The notes below the pieces were generated by a model. The model saw only the letters and a program-made list of their open reading frames with translations. It was not told the origin of the DNA and ran no database searches. Both the position numbers and the translations under genes were made by a program. From positions 62,001-126,000 of the forward strand of contig CAWDBD010000027.1 of NCBI GenBank assembly GCA_963800395.1: 64,000 nucleotides of DNA, given 5' to 3'. This document shows positions 18,508 through 27,743 of this stretch, in pieces. The stretch's first letter is position 1. Every line of letters starts with the position of its first letter. Origin of the DNA: DASSBG01 sp963800395 (GTDB taxonomy: Bacteria > Pseudomonadota > Gammaproteobacteria > Xanthomonadales > Rhodanobacteraceae).

Positions 18508-19800
18508 TCAGAGCTGCGAATCGGTCAGCGACCACATCCAGTCCTTGAATTTGCGTGTCCACGGCCGCTTCTGCCATTGACTCAGGCTGGTCGGCTTCGA
18601 GCGCACGATATCGGCGTCGACGATGTCGGTCATGTGCTCGGCGAAGTCGCGATCGTAGATGTTGAGGTTGGCCTCGTCGTTGAGCTTGAACGAGCGGTTG
18701 TCGAAGTTGGCCGAGCCGACCATGGTCAGATAATGGTCCACGATCATCATCTTGTTGTGGAAAAGGCTCGGCTGGTAGCGGTAGATCGTCGCGCCCGCCT
18801 CGAGCATCCCGCCCCAGGCCTCGCGCGACGCGTCATGGGTATAACTGGCGTCGTGATGCGGGCCCGGCACCACGATACGCAGCTTGACCCCGCGCGCCAT
18901 GGCCTCGCGCAAGGCCTTGCGCGTCAGCTTGTCGGGGATGAAGTAGGCCGCCTCCAGGTCGATGCTGTGACGCGCACCATGGATGGCCATGAGGTACATC
19001 AGCTGCAGGTTCTCGCTGCCACCCTCGGGTGAACTGGAGAACATCTGCATGGCCGTGTTGCCTTCCGGCGTCTGTCGCGGGTAGTAGTCGGTGCCGAGCA
19101 GCACCTCGCCGGTGGTGGTGATCCAGTTGTCCTCGAATACCGCCTGCATCTGGCTGGCGACCGGCCCGGCGACGCGAAACTCCATGTCACGCCAGTGATC
19201 GGGCTGTTGCCCGTGACCGTCCCAGGCATCGGCGATGCCGGCGCCGCCGGTGAATCCGACTGTGCCGTCGACGATAAGCAGCTTGCGATGGGTACGGTTG
19301 TTGAGGCGGTCGATGCTGTACCAGCTGAGCGGATGGAAGTAGCGGAACTTGACGCCGGCCTCGCGCAATCGTGCGATCACGTCCTCGTCCATTTTCGACG
19401 CACCGATCCAGTCCACCAGCACATGCACGGGTATGCCGGCTCGGGCGCGTTCGCTCAGGGCCTTGACGAAGCGCTCGGACACCTCGCCCGACCAGTAGAT
19501 GTAGGTTTCCAGATCGATGCTGCGGCGGGCGTGGCGGATGGCCTCGAGCATGGCCGGGAAATACTCGCCGCCATTCTGGAAGTCCTGCACGCTGTTGCCG
19601 TCGAGCACGGTCGGGCCGAGCATGCTGGAGACCTCGTTGCGGAATTGGCGGCTGTCGACCGCGCTCACCTGTTGCAGATCATGCGCGATCTGCTTTTCCT
19701 GCGGCAGCAGGTTGAGGATCACCAGGGTAACCAGCAATGTGCCGGCAACGCCCAGCAGAATGTAGACAATTCGACGTTTTAGCGAATGCGTGAACTGCAT
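18508..19800 (-). CDS. Phospholipase D-like / cardiolipin synthase
   Basis: 430 residues with an N-terminal membrane anchor (IVYILLGVAGTLLVTLVILN) and two PLD domains. Both HKD motifs are intact: THRKLLIVDGTVGFTGG and FHNKMMIVDHYLTMVGSANF. This is the layout of ClsA/ClsB-type enzymes that join phosphatidylglycerol or transfer phosphatidyl groups, but substrate specificity cannot be read here. ATG 19800 has a GAGGG site about eight bases upstream. It follows the small conserved gene at 19844-20137 on the same strand with 43 bases between. Confidence 0.88.
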   Translation of the reverse strand: MQFTHSLKRRIVYILLGVAGTLLVTLVILNLLPQEKQIAHDLQQVSAVDSRQFRNEVSSMLGPTVLDGNSVQDFQNGGEYFPAMLEAIRHARRSIDLETYIYWSGEVSERFVKALSERARAGIPVHVLVDWIGASKMDEDVIARLREAGVKFRYFHPLSWYSIDRLNNRTHRKLLIVDGTVGFTGGAGIADAWDGHGQQPDHWRDMEFRVAGPVASQMQAVFEDNWITTTGEVLLGTDYYPRQTPEGNTAMQMFSSSPEGGSENLQLMYLMAIHGARHSIDLEAAYFIPDKLTRKALREAMARGVKLRIVVPGPHHDASYTHDASREAWGGMLEAGATIYRYQPSLFHNKMMIVDHYLTMVGSANFDNRSFKLNDEANLNIYDRDFAEHMTDIVDADIVRSKPTSLSQWQKRPWTRKFKDWMWSLTDSQL

Positions 19801-19843
19801 GTGCCATTCCCTCGGTTTGCAGGTTCCGCGCCGCGCTGTGTCC

Positions 19844-20137
19844 TCAGGTGCGCGGCTCGACGATTTCCATGGCGGCACCCTCGCGCCGGCTCAGTTCCTC
19901 GGCCGCGCGCAGCGCCAGGGTGGCGGTGCGCTCAGTATCGGTCTCGAACACCAGCACGTGCGAGCCGGGACCGGTGTCATCAGGCAGCTCGGCCGAGCTG
20001 GAATCATCGCGATGCATGTCGTCCATCAGGTCGGCCACTTCCTCGGCCCGCTCGATCCCCTCAAGCGCACGCACCGCATTCAGCAGCCGGTCGCGGGTGT
20101 CTGCGTCGGATGTCAGTCGGATGGTCAGATTGGGCAT
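19844..20137 (-). CDS. Small conserved hypothetical protein
   Basis: 97 residues beginning MPNLTIRLTSDADTRDRLLN. The predicted fold alternates beta and alpha (VRALEGIERAEEVADLMDDM, then GSHVLVFETDTE), somewhat like a small ferredoxin-like or ACT-like unit; this is only an impression. It is acidic and soluble, with no signal peptide. AAAGGAGA lies a few bases upstream of ATG. It is co-oriented with, and 43 bases upstream of, the PLD-family gene. I do not recognise the family. Confidence 0.65.
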   Translation of the reverse strand: MPNLTIRLTSDADTRDRLLNAVRALEGIERAEEVADLMDDMHRDDSSSAELPDDTGPGSHVLVFETDTERTATLALRAAEELSRREGAAMEIVEPRT

Positions 20138-20316
20138 GTGGGTCTCCTTTGCAGGAAACCCAGCCTAAGAACCCCATGATTAACCCTGAGTAAGTGTCAG
20201 GACGCCCGCAAAGCCCGCATCCCGCGCCGTGCCCAGATTCTGGACTGCATGGCGGATGTCGCCCTGCCCAGTCAGGAACAGGCAGCGAAGACGTATCGAA
20301 ATCAGCGCCCAGGCAA

Positions 20317-20347
20317 GGAAAAGGCCGGCACAGGGCCGGCCTTTTCC
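20317..20347 (-). terminator. Intrinsic terminator after rho (bidirectional hairpin)
   Basis: A perfect 13-bp inverted repeat (GGAAAAGGCCGGC and its complement) encloses a 5-base loop, about 23 bases past the rho stop. On the minus strand the hairpin ends in TTTTCC, on the plus strand likewise, so it may act both ways. This gives the rho gene itself a factor-independent end. Confidence 0.8.
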
Positions 20348-20369
20348 ATCACCATGTACCCGTCGCGTT

Positions 20370-22103
20370 CTATCGCCGCATCGCGGCAAAGAACTCTTCG
20401 TTGGTCTTGGTGTTCTTCATCTTGTCCAGAGTGAACTCGATGGCGGCCAGTTCATCCATCGGATGCAGCAGTTTGCGCAGGATCCATATCTTCTGCAGCA
20501 TGTCCGGCGGAATCAGCAGGTCTTCGCGGCGGGTGCCGGAGCGGTTGATGTCGATGGCCGGATACACGCGCTTCTCGGCAATGCGACGGTTCAGGTGCAC
20601 TTCCATGTTGCCGGTGCCCTTGAACTCCTCGTAGATGACCTCGTCCATCTTCGAGCCGGTGTCGACCAGAGCCGTGGCGAGGATGGTCAGCGAACCGCCC
20701 TCCTCGACGTTGCGCGCGGCGCCGAAGAAGCGCTTGGGCCGCTGCAGGGCATTGGCGTCCACACCACCGGTGAGCACCTTGCCCGAGCTGGGCACCACGG
20801 TATTGTAGGCACGCGCCAGGCGGGTGATGGAATCGAGCAGGATGATCACGTCGCGTTTGTGCTCGACCAGGCGCTTGGCGCGCTCGATCACCATCTCGGC
20901 TACCTGCACGTGGCGTGCAGCGGGCTCGTCGAAGGTGGAGCTGACCACCTCGGCACGTACCGAGCGGGCCATTTCCGTGACTTCCTCGGGGCGCTCGTCA
21001 ATCAGCAGGATGATCAGATGCGCATCCGGATGATTGTGCACGATGGCCTGGGCCACGTTCTGCAGCATCATCGTCTTGCCGGCCTTGGGCGGTGACACGA
21101 TCAGACCGCGCTGACCCTTGCCGACCGGAGCGATCATGTCCAGGATGCGGCCGGTGATGTCCTCGCTGGAGCCGTTGCCACGCTCCAGGTGGAACGCTTC
21201 GCGCGGGAACAGCGGGGTCAGGTTCTCGAACAGAATCTTGTTCTTGGACGCCGATGGCGGCTCGCCATTGATGTCATCCACCCGCAACATGGCGAAGTAG
21301 CGCTCGTTTTCCTTGGGGTGACGCACGCGACCGGTGAGGTAGTCGCCGGTGCGCAGGTTGAAGCGACGGATCTGGCTGGGGCTGACGTAGATGTCGTCGG
21401 CGCCGGCCAGGTAGGACTCATCCGCCGAACGCAGGAAGCCGAAGCCGTCCTGCAGGATTTCCAGCACGCCCTCGCCCCAGATGGCGCCACCGGACTGGGC
21501 ATGGGCCTTGAGGATGTTGAAGATGACGTTCTGCTTGCGGGCGCGGGCGACGTGTTCCTCGATACCCAGCTCTTCGGCCTTGGCCAGCAGCTCGACCGCG
21601 TTCATGGCCTTGAGCTCGGTGAGGTTGATCAGGCGCGAACTGTCGCCGGCATCGACGCCCTCGTCGTTTTCGTCAATGTCCTCATTGGGCATGCCGTGAC
21701 GAGGACCAGGACCGCGATCATTGCGCCCGCGACGGCGCTTCTTGTTGCTGTTGCTGTTGTCGCGGCGCTTGTTCTTGCCGCCGTGCGGCTTGCCGCCACG
21801 ATTGCCACCCTGGCCGTCGTCGTTGCCGCCCTTGTCGCCGGAATCCTTGCCGGATGGGCTGTCCTTGCCGGACGAACCCGAGCCGGAGGAACCCTGGCCC
21901 GAGGACCTGCCGCCATCGTTGCCGCTGGACGAATTGTCCTTGCCGCCACCGGAGTTGCCCTGCTCGCCGGACTCGGCGGGACTGGCTTTCTTGCGGCGAG
22001 GGGCACGCTTGGGCTTGTCTGGCGAATCCGACCTGGATGCTGGCTTGTCGCCATCGCTGGACTGGTTTGCGCTGGGCGCTTTCTTTTCTTCAATATCAGA
22101 CAC
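20370..22103 (-). CDS. rho: Transcription termination factor Rho with long disordered N-terminus
   Basis: 577 residues against about 419 in E. coli. Residues 1 to about 155 are a low-complexity Gly/Ser/Asp/Asn/Lys/Arg region. Then comes the Rho N-terminal helical domain (INLTELKAMNAVELLAKAEE) and the RNA-binding cold-shock domain (GFGFLRSADESYLAGADDIY). The ATPase core has Walker A PPKAGKTMMLQ, the Q-loop region and the catalytic VSSTFDEPAARHVQVAEM. The GTG start at 22103 has GAGG seven bases upstream. Rho is the hexameric RNA helicase that ends untranslated transcripts. Gene order trxA-rho on one strand with rhlB divergent is common in xanthomonads. Confidence 0.96.
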   Translation of the reverse strand: MSDIEEKKAPSANQSSDGDKPASRSDSPDKPKRAPRRKKASPAESGEQGNSGGGKDNSSSGNDGGRSSGQGSSGSGSSGKDSPSGKDSGDKGGNDDGQGGNRGGKPHGGKNKRRDNSNSNKKRRRGRNDRGPGPRHGMPNEDIDENDEGVDAGDSSRLINLTELKAMNAVELLAKAEELGIEEHVARARKQNVIFNILKAHAQSGGAIWGEGVLEILQDGFGFLRSADESYLAGADDIYVSPSQIRRFNLRTGDYLTGRVRHPKENERYFAMLRVDDINGEPPSASKNKILFENLTPLFPREAFHLERGNGSSEDITGRILDMIAPVGKGQRGLIVSPPKAGKTMMLQNVAQAIVHNHPDAHLIILLIDERPEEVTEMARSVRAEVVSSTFDEPAARHVQVAEMVIERAKRLVEHKRDVIILLDSITRLARAYNTVVPSSGKVLTGGVDANALQRPKRFFGAARNVEEGGSLTILATALVDTGSKMDEVIYEEFKGTGNMEVHLNRRIAEKRVYPAIDINRSGTRREDLLIPPDMLQKIWILRKLLHPMDELAAIEFTLDKMKNTKTNEEFFAAMRR

Positions 22104-22315
22104 GGACGGACCTCGAATGGGCGCCGGAGGAGGGAAAAAGGTTCAGGGGGCGGGCAGGCGAGCGCCTGCGACAGGGTGAAAGTAGCATTGTTGCAGCCTG
22201 TGCGTCCAGTGCCACATGCAAGTCGGTTCAGGCTGGAGCGTCGGCGCGGAAGCACAGCTCACCGCACAAGTGCCCAGGCATCACCATACAAAACACGACT
22301 ATCGGCGCACCATCT

Positions 22316-22699
22316 CAGCCCCCTGAGTAAGGGGGCGATCCGCGCCATCGGCGCGGATGGGGGTGTGGAGACGCAGGCCGGGGCCCGGAATTTCGCAAAG
22401 CGAAGTTTTGGGGTTAGCCATGCTCAGCATGGCTACGCAACGCATGCCGGGGCCCGGAATATTGCGACGCAAATTTCTTGCGTAGCCATGCGCAGCACCG
22501 ACCCAGCCCCCTGAGTCAGGGGGCGATCCGCGGCGCAGCCGCGGATGGGGGTGTGGAGATGCATGCCGGGGCCCGGAACTTCGCAAAGCGAAGTTTTGGG
22601 GTCAGCCATGCTCAGCATGGCTGACGCAACGCATGCCGGGGCCCGGAATTTTGCGCAGCAAAATCTCTGGGGATAGCCATGCGCAGCATGGCTATCGGC
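22316..22699. repeat. 188-bp tandem duplication of palindrome-rich modules between trxA and rho
   Basis: Two copies of a roughly 188-bp unit begin at 22316 and 22504. Each has one A module (CAGCCCCCTGAG, a GGGGGCGATCCGCG hairpin, then GATGGGGGTGTGGAGA) and two B modules. The four B modules start GCCGGGGCCCGGAA, at about 22377, 22446, 22565 and 22635. Each B module holds two short palindromes, for example TTCGCAAAGCGAA and GCCATGCTCAGCATGGC. The array ends four bases from the trxA stop and lies in the leader between trxA and rho. There is no reading frame of interest. It resembles a REP/BIME-like element. Confidence 0.85.
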
Positions 22700-22702
22700 C
22701 TG

Positions 22703-23029
22703 TCAGGCCACCTTGTCCAGCATCTGCGTGAAGGCACCCTTGGGCTTGGCGCCGATCTCGGTGCTCTCGACCTGGCCGTCCTTGAACAGCAGCAGGGTGG
22801 GGATGGACCGCACGTTGTACTTCACCGCCGAATTCTGGTTTTCGTCGATGTTGAGCTTGACGATCTTGACGCGGCCTTCATATTCGCTGGCCAGTTCCTC
22901 CAGCATCGGTGCCAGTGCGCGGCACGGACCGCACCACTCGGCCCAGAAATCGACCAGTACAGGCTGATCGGACTTGAGCACTTCGGCTTCGAATTCGGAA
23001 TCGCTGATGTGCTTGATGAGATCGCTCAT
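22703..23029 (-). CDS. trxA: Thioredoxin
   Basis: 108 residues, standard TrxA length, with the redox motif WCGPC (Cys33 and Cys36) in FWAEWCGPCRALAPMLEEL and the cis-proline in RSIPTLLLFKDG. It keeps cytoplasmic proteins reduced and supplies electrons to ribonucleotide reductase and others. GGAG lies about seven bases before ATG. It is transcribed toward rho, separated by the repeat array and about 210 bases of unique leader; the divergent neighbour is rhlB. Confidence 0.97.
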   Translation of the reverse strand: MSDLIKHISDSEFEAEVLKSDQPVLVDFWAEWCGPCRALAPMLEELASEYEGRVKIVKLNIDENQNSAVKYNVRSIPTLLLFKDGQVESTEIGAKPKGAFTQMLDKVA

Positions 23030-23229
23030 GATTTGCTCCAGATACTGAATGTTTAGGGTTGTGCGGACTGCGGGCGACTGCTTGGGCTAGACTGGCGGCA
23101 CCAAAGACCGCCTGCCGGGGCCCTGTCACGACCGCAATCGATGACGATTGGATGTTGCTGGCCGATGCGCGCAGGTCAACGAGCCGTCTTGCGGGATGGC
23201 TCCCATTATGACCCAAATAGAATTATTGC

Positions 23230-24546
23230 ATGGCGACCCAAGTACTCACTGATACCTTCTTCGAACAATTCGACCTGCATCCGCGACTGCAGCAGGGGCT
23301 GGCCGAATGCCAGTTCACGCGCTGTACGCCCATCCAGGCCATGGCCCTGCCGCCAGCGCTGGCGGGCAAGGACGTGGCTGGCCAGGCACAGACCGGCACG
23401 GGCAAGACCTGTGCCTTCCTGGTGGCCCTGATGAACCGGCTGCTGACGCGCCCGGCCCTGCCCGAGCGCCGTGACCAGGACCCGCGTGCGCTGATCATTG
23501 CACCGACCCGCGAGCTGGCCATCCAGATCGAGAAGGACGCTCGCCTGATCGGCGGCCACACCGGCTTGCGCCTTGCACTCATCTATGGGGGCGTCGATTA
23601 CGATAAACAACGGCAGCTGCTGAAAGACGGCTGCGACATCATCATTGCCACGCCGGGACGCCTGCTGGACTATTTCAAGCAGCATGTGTTCCGCCTGTCC
23701 AGCGTCGAGGTGATGGTCATCGACGAGGCCGACCGGATGTTCGACCTGGGCTTCATCAAGGACGTGCGCTACCTGTTCCGGCGTCTGCCACCGCGCGAAG
23801 AACGTCAGGCGCTGCTGTTCTCGGCCACGCTCAGTCATCGTGTGCTGGAATTGGCCTACGAGCACATGAACAGCCCCGAGAAGCTGACCGTGGAAACCGA
23901 GCAGATCACCGCCGACCACGTGCGCCAGCAGGTGTTCTTTCCGGCACGTGAGGAAAAACTGCCGCTGCTGCTGAACATGATCGAGTCGATGCAGGTGAAG
24001 CGTGGCATCGTCTTCGTCAACACCCGCGCAGCGGCCGAGCAGGTGGCCCGACGGCTGAACCGGCAAGGCCATCATGTGGCGACCCTGTCCGGCGACGTAC
24101 CACAGAAGAAGCGCCAGACCTTGTTGCAGCGTTTCAAGGACGGCAAAATCAGCCTGCTGGTAGCCACCGACGTGGCGGCGCGTGGTCTGCATGTGGACGA
24201 CATCACCCATGTATTCAACTACGACCTGCCGCAGGACGCCGAGGATTACGTGCACCGCATCGGTCGCACTGCGCGCCTTGGCGCCAGCGGTGATGCCATC
24301 AGTTTTGCCTGCGACCGTTACGCCATGTCCCTGCCCGATATCGAGGCCTACATCGACCAGAAGATTCCGGTTCAGTCGATTGACCCGGCCATGCTGGAGG
24401 TGACTGCACCACCGCGGACAAGCGAGGAAAAGTCGCCTGACTCCGGCATGCACACCAGCAACAGCAGCAAGTCCTCGGGCGAAAAGTCCGAACGTCCACG
24501 CCGGCGTCGGCGTCGTCGCGACGCCAGCAACGCGCCGTCCAACTGA
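23230..24546 (+). CDS. rhlB: ATP-dependent RNA helicase RhlB
   Basis: 438 residues of a DEAD-box helicase. Visible motifs in order are the Q motif (FTRCTPIQAMALP), motif I AQTGTGKT, motif II VIDEADRMFDLGF, motif III SAT, and in the second RecA domain ARGLHVDDITHVFNYDLP and HRIGRTARLG. The C-terminus (after about residue 395) is basic and disordered, ending RRRRRRDASNAP. RhlB unwinds RNA for degradosome ribonucleases. Placement divergent from trxA-rho supports the RhlB assignment over other DEAD-box paralogues. Confidence 0.93.
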   Translation: MATQVLTDTFFEQFDLHPRLQQGLAECQFTRCTPIQAMALPPALAGKDVAGQAQTGTGKTCAFLVALMNRLLTRPALPERRDQDPRALIIAPTRELAIQIEKDARLIGGHTGLRLALIYGGVDYDKQRQLLKDGCDIIIATPGRLLDYFKQHVFRLSSVEVMVIDEADRMFDLGFIKDVRYLFRRLPPREERQALLFSATLSHRVLELAYEHMNSPEKLTVETEQITADHVRQQVFFPAREEKLPLLLNMIESMQVKRGIVFVNTRAAAEQVARRLNRQGHHVATLSGDVPQKKRQTLLQRFKDGKISLLVATDVAARGLHVDDITHVFNYDLPQDAEDYVHRIGRTARLGASGDAISFACDRYAMSLPDIEAYIDQKIPVQSIDPAMLEVTAPPRTSEEKSPDSGMHTSNSSKSSGEKSERPRRRRRRRDASNAPSN

Positions 24547-24588
24547 GCTCGGAGCTGCCTGTTGAGCATGTTTCCCGAAACACAGATC

Positions 24589-24700
24589 GTCATCCCGGCG
24601 CAGGCCGGGATCCAGTATTGGACGCCGTGCGCAGCACACAGCACGGCCATCGAGTGCTGCGCACCCGTGTCCACTGGATCCCGGCCTGCGCCGGGATGAC
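24589..24700. repeat. 27-bp perfect inverted repeat with nested palindrome
   Basis: Arms at 24589-24615 and 24674-24700 are exact reverse complements, with cores CCCGGCGCAGGCCGGGAT and the reverse. Inside the 58-base spacer, GTGCGCAGCAC pairs with GTGCTGCGCAC, so the whole element can fold into one long cruciform or RNA hairpin. It sits 42 bases after the rhlB stop and just before gspC. The core looks like the dispersed GGATCCCGGC...GGGATGAC intergenic repeats seen in many proteobacteria (from memory). It may also stop rhlB transcription. Confidence 0.85.
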
Positions 24701-24716
24701 GCCGAGGGCAGGGCTG

Positions 24717-25667
24717 ATGCGCGCTGCAAACCCGAATGCAGGAACATCCTGGCCGTCACGGCTGCCGACCATACTGGCCTGGTCGGCGCTGCTGCTGACC
24801 GGTCTGTTGTGCATCTGGATGCTGGTGCAACTGGCCTGGTCGCTGTTCACTCCGCTGACCCCCGAACTCACCGGAACGCCGGCCAGGGCCCCGATCACAC
24901 AAGCCGACAGCACGCAGGGCGACATCAGTCGCTGGCATCTTTTCGGCAATGGCAACGCCAACGCCCTCAAGCGCGACATCATGGAGGCAGGCCAGGCGAC
25001 CCAATTGAAGCTGACCCTGCATGGCACGGTGTCCGAAGACCAGGGTCAGGGGGGCTACGCACTGATTGCCGATGCCAACGGCATGGAACACAGCTACCGG
25101 GTGGGCGATCGTATCCAGCAGGGCGTCAGCCTGAAGGCAGTGCGTGCCGACCATGTGGTTCTGGAGCACAACGGCCGCAACGAGCGACTGAATCTGCCGC
25201 GTGAATCGCTGGACAGTGCGGCATCGGTACGACCGCTGGGCCACAGCGGTGGCACACTGACCAACAGCGCCGGCGCGCAACCGGGGCAGACAGCCGGATC
25301 TGATGCGGCCACGCCGATCTACGTGGCCCCGCGCATCAATACTGGCCGCGTCAATTGGCAACAGGTACAGTCGGACTTCGAACGTGACCCGGCCAGGGCC
25401 ATCGCCAACATGCAGCTGCAGCCGGTTTTCAGCGACGGCCAGTTGCGCGGCGTGCGCCTGGGTGGTGGCGCCAGCAATCCACTGGCTGCGGCATACGGCC
25501 TGAGTGCGGACGACGTGGTGACTGCGGTCAACGGCATCCATCTCGACTCCATTGCCCGCGGTCAGCAACTGTTTCAGCAACTGCGTAACGCCAAGCACGT
25601 ACAACTGACCATACAGCGCAACGGCCAGCCACAGACGCTCGATATCGATCTGAGCAAGGGCCAATGA
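24717..25667 (+). CDS. gspC: Type II secretion system protein C
   Basis: 316 residues, inner-membrane protein that links the pump to the secretin. One transmembrane helix lies near the N-terminus (LPTILAWSALLLTGLLCIWM). Next is the homology region (ISRWHLFGNG, LTLHGTVSEDQGQGGYALIA, YRVGDRIQQGVSLKAVRADH). A C-terminal PDZ-type domain (about 230-316) contains GLSADDVVTAVNGIHLDS. ATG 24717 was chosen because upstream codons fall in the inverted repeat; a GAGGG lies upstream. It is 18 bases before gspD and starts the gspCDEF run. Confidence 0.9.
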   Translation: MRAANPNAGTSWPSRLPTILAWSALLLTGLLCIWMLVQLAWSLFTPLTPELTGTPARAPITQADSTQGDISRWHLFGNGNANALKRDIMEAGQATQLKLTLHGTVSEDQGQGGYALIADANGMEHSYRVGDRIQQGVSLKAVRADHVVLEHNGRNERLNLPRESLDSAASVRPLGHSGGTLTNSAGAQPGQTAGSDAATPIYVAPRINTGRVNWQQVQSDFERDPARAIANMQLQPVFSDGQLRGVRLGGGASNPLAAAYGLSADDVVTAVNGIHLDSIARGQQLFQQLRNAKHVQLTIQRNGQPQTLDIDLSKGQ

Positions 25668-25685
25668 ACCATCGGGAATAACACC

Positions 25686-27743
25686 ATGCGTCGCACTATC
25701 AAAATCCTGATTCTTGCCCTGCTGCTGACGCCGATGACGATGCCCGTCGCGGCCCAGACCGGGGCTGCGGACAAGGCCGGGAGCAAGGTCAACGGCCCGC
25801 AGATGCTCAACCTCAAGGATGCCGACATCCAGGCCCTCATCGCCACGGTGTCGGAGATTACCGGCAAGAACTTCATCCTCGGCCCCAACGTCCAGGGCAA
25901 GGTCACGGTGGTGTCGCAAAAGCCGCTGGATGCCGAGCAGATCTACCAGGTGTTCCAGCAGGTACTGGCCGTACACGGTTACGTGACCCTGCCGGCCGGC
26001 GACGGCATGGTGAAAATCGTCAGCCAGGCCAGTGCGCGTGGCGATGGCGCCGTGCCGGTGGACAGCAAGCTGCCGAGCGGCAACGGGCTGGTGACCCAGG
26101 TGGTACCGGTGCGCTACGTGTCGGCCCCCGAACTGGCGACCCTGTTGCAGCAGTTTGTGCCGCAGGGCGGCCAGGTGGTGGCGCACGGCCCCAGCAACTC
26201 GCTGATCCTGTCCGACCGCGCCTCGGTGGTGCATCGGCTGGAGCGCATCATCGCCCGGGTCGATACCGCCAGCGACGCCCACGTCGAGGTGATCCCGCTG
26301 CAGCACGCCAATGCCTCCGAGCTGGCGCGCACCCTCACACGCCTTGATGGCAACGGTGCCGACAAGGGACCCAACGGCGTCAACGTGATGGCCGACACCC
26401 GCACCAACTCCATCCTGCTCTCGGGCAGCAAGAGCCGGCGCCTGGCCATGCGCACCCTGATCACCAATCTGGACACGCCGCTGGAATCGGGCGGGGCCAC
26501 CCAGGTGGTGTATCTGAATTACGCCAACGCCAAGGACCTGGTGCCGATCCTGTCCGGCGTTGCACAAGACCTTGAAAGCAGTGGCGCACGAACCTCCGGC
26601 ACCGGCACTGCGCCAGCTGCCGCTGGCGGGGCCGACAAGGAATCGACCACGATCCACGCCGACGAAAAGACCAATGCACTGGTGATCACCGCCTCCCCGG
26701 CGGTGTTCCGCTCCTTGCAGGCAGTCATCCGCAAGCTCGACATCCGCCGCGCCCAGGTCCTGATCGAGGCGGTGATTGCCGAGGTGGGGCTGAGCACGGC
26801 CAAGGAGATCGGCGTGCAGTGGCAGTTGCCGCTGAAGACCAACGCGGACGGCAGCCTCAAGGATTCGGTCATCGGCGGCACCAATTTCACCGGCCCCAAT
26901 GGCCAGGGCAATATCCTGAGCCTGGCCGACCCCAAGAATCTGGCCGGCGCGCTGGCCGGTGGGCTCAACCTCGGCTATCTCAACGGCTCGGTCACGCTGC
27001 CGGGCTCGGACACGCCGATCCTGCAGGTCGGCGCCCTGATACGTGCGTTGCAAGGCGATGGCAACACCAATGTCCTGTCAACGCCCAGCATCCTGACCCT
27101 CGACAACCAGGAAGCCGAGATCAAGGTAGCGCAGGAAGTGCCGTTCGTGACCGGCCAGTACACCAGTACCAATGCCGGCGGCACCAGCCAGCCGCAGAGT
27201 CCATTCCAGACCATCGAACGCAAGGACGTCGGCTTGACCCTGACGGTGACGCCGCATATCAATGAGGGCGACGCGGTGCGCATGGATATCCACCAGGTAG
27301 TTTCGTCGCTGGCTCCGCAGGTGACCGGCGCAGTTGACCTGATCACCAACAAGCGCGAAGTGAAGACATCCGTGCTGGTGGCCGACGATTCCATGCTGGT
27401 GCTGGGCGGGCTGATCTCCAAAAACACCAGCGACTCCAATCGCAAGGTGCCCCTGCTGGGCGACATCCCCCTGCTGGGCAACCTGTTCCGCTACCGCAGC
27501 AACAAGAACGAGAAGCAGGACCTGATGGTGTTCCTGCACCCGAAGATCCTGCGCGATGCGGCCACCGAGCAGGCGGTGTCCAGCGAAAAATACAATTACA
27601 TGCGTACCGAGCAACTGAAGCTGCGCGACAACCGCGCGCTGCTGACGCCGCGTGACGAGCGCCCGCTGCTGCCGGCCGTGCACGATTTTCTGGCTGATCC
27701 GGCGCCCGCCGCTGCCGCCGGCAAGGCCGGCCGCAAGCCGTGA
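25686..27743 (+). CDS. gspD: Type II secretion system secretin D
   Basis: 685 residues. A signal peptide (ILILALLLTPMTMPVAAQ) precedes the N0 domain (MLNLKDADIQALIATVSEIT), N1-N3 domains with the usual IKVLDxRRAQVLIEA-type joints (KLDIRRAQVLIEAVIAEVGL), and the C-terminal secretin gate. The gate includes TPSILTLDNQEAEIKVAQEV and the signature VPLLGDIPLLGNLFRY. It forms the outer-membrane channel of the system. No lipobox is present, so a pilotin, if any, is encoded elsewhere. Its stop overlaps the gspE GTG start (GTGA). Confidence 0.95.
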   Translation: MRRTIKILILALLLTPMTMPVAAQTGAADKAGSKVNGPQMLNLKDADIQALIATVSEITGKNFILGPNVQGKVTVVSQKPLDAEQIYQVFQQVLAVHGYVTLPAGDGMVKIVSQASARGDGAVPVDSKLPSGNGLVTQVVPVRYVSAPELATLLQQFVPQGGQVVAHGPSNSLILSDRASVVHRLERIIARVDTASDAHVEVIPLQHANASELARTLTRLDGNGADKGPNGVNVMADTRTNSILLSGSKSRRLAMRTLITNLDTPLESGGATQVVYLNYANAKDLVPILSGVAQDLESSGARTSGTGTAPAAAGGADKESTTIHADEKTNALVITASPAVFRSLQAVIRKLDIRRAQVLIEAVIAEVGLSTAKEIGVQWQLPLKTNADGSLKDSVIGGTNFTGPNGQGNILSLADPKNLAGALAGGLNLGYLNGSVTLPGSDTPILQVGALIRALQGDGNTNVLSTPSILTLDNQEAEIKVAQEVPFVTGQYTSTNAGGTSQPQSPFQTIERKDVGLTLTVTPHINEGDAVRMDIHQVVSSLAPQVTGAVDLITNKREVKTSVLVADDSMLVLGGLISKNTSDSNRKVPLLGDIPLLGNLFRYRSNKNEKQDLMVFLHPKILRDAATEQAVSSEKYNYMRTEQLKLRDNRALLTPRDERPLLPAVHDFLADPAPAAAAGKAGRKP

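Noticed and set aside
22316..22699. CRISPR array
   Set aside because: Repeat modules are about 65-188 bp, internally palindromic and contiguous, without unique spacers; no cas genes.
24756..27053. Long open frame antisense to gspC/gspD
   Set aside because: Mirror of two well-supported secretion genes; low-information translation.
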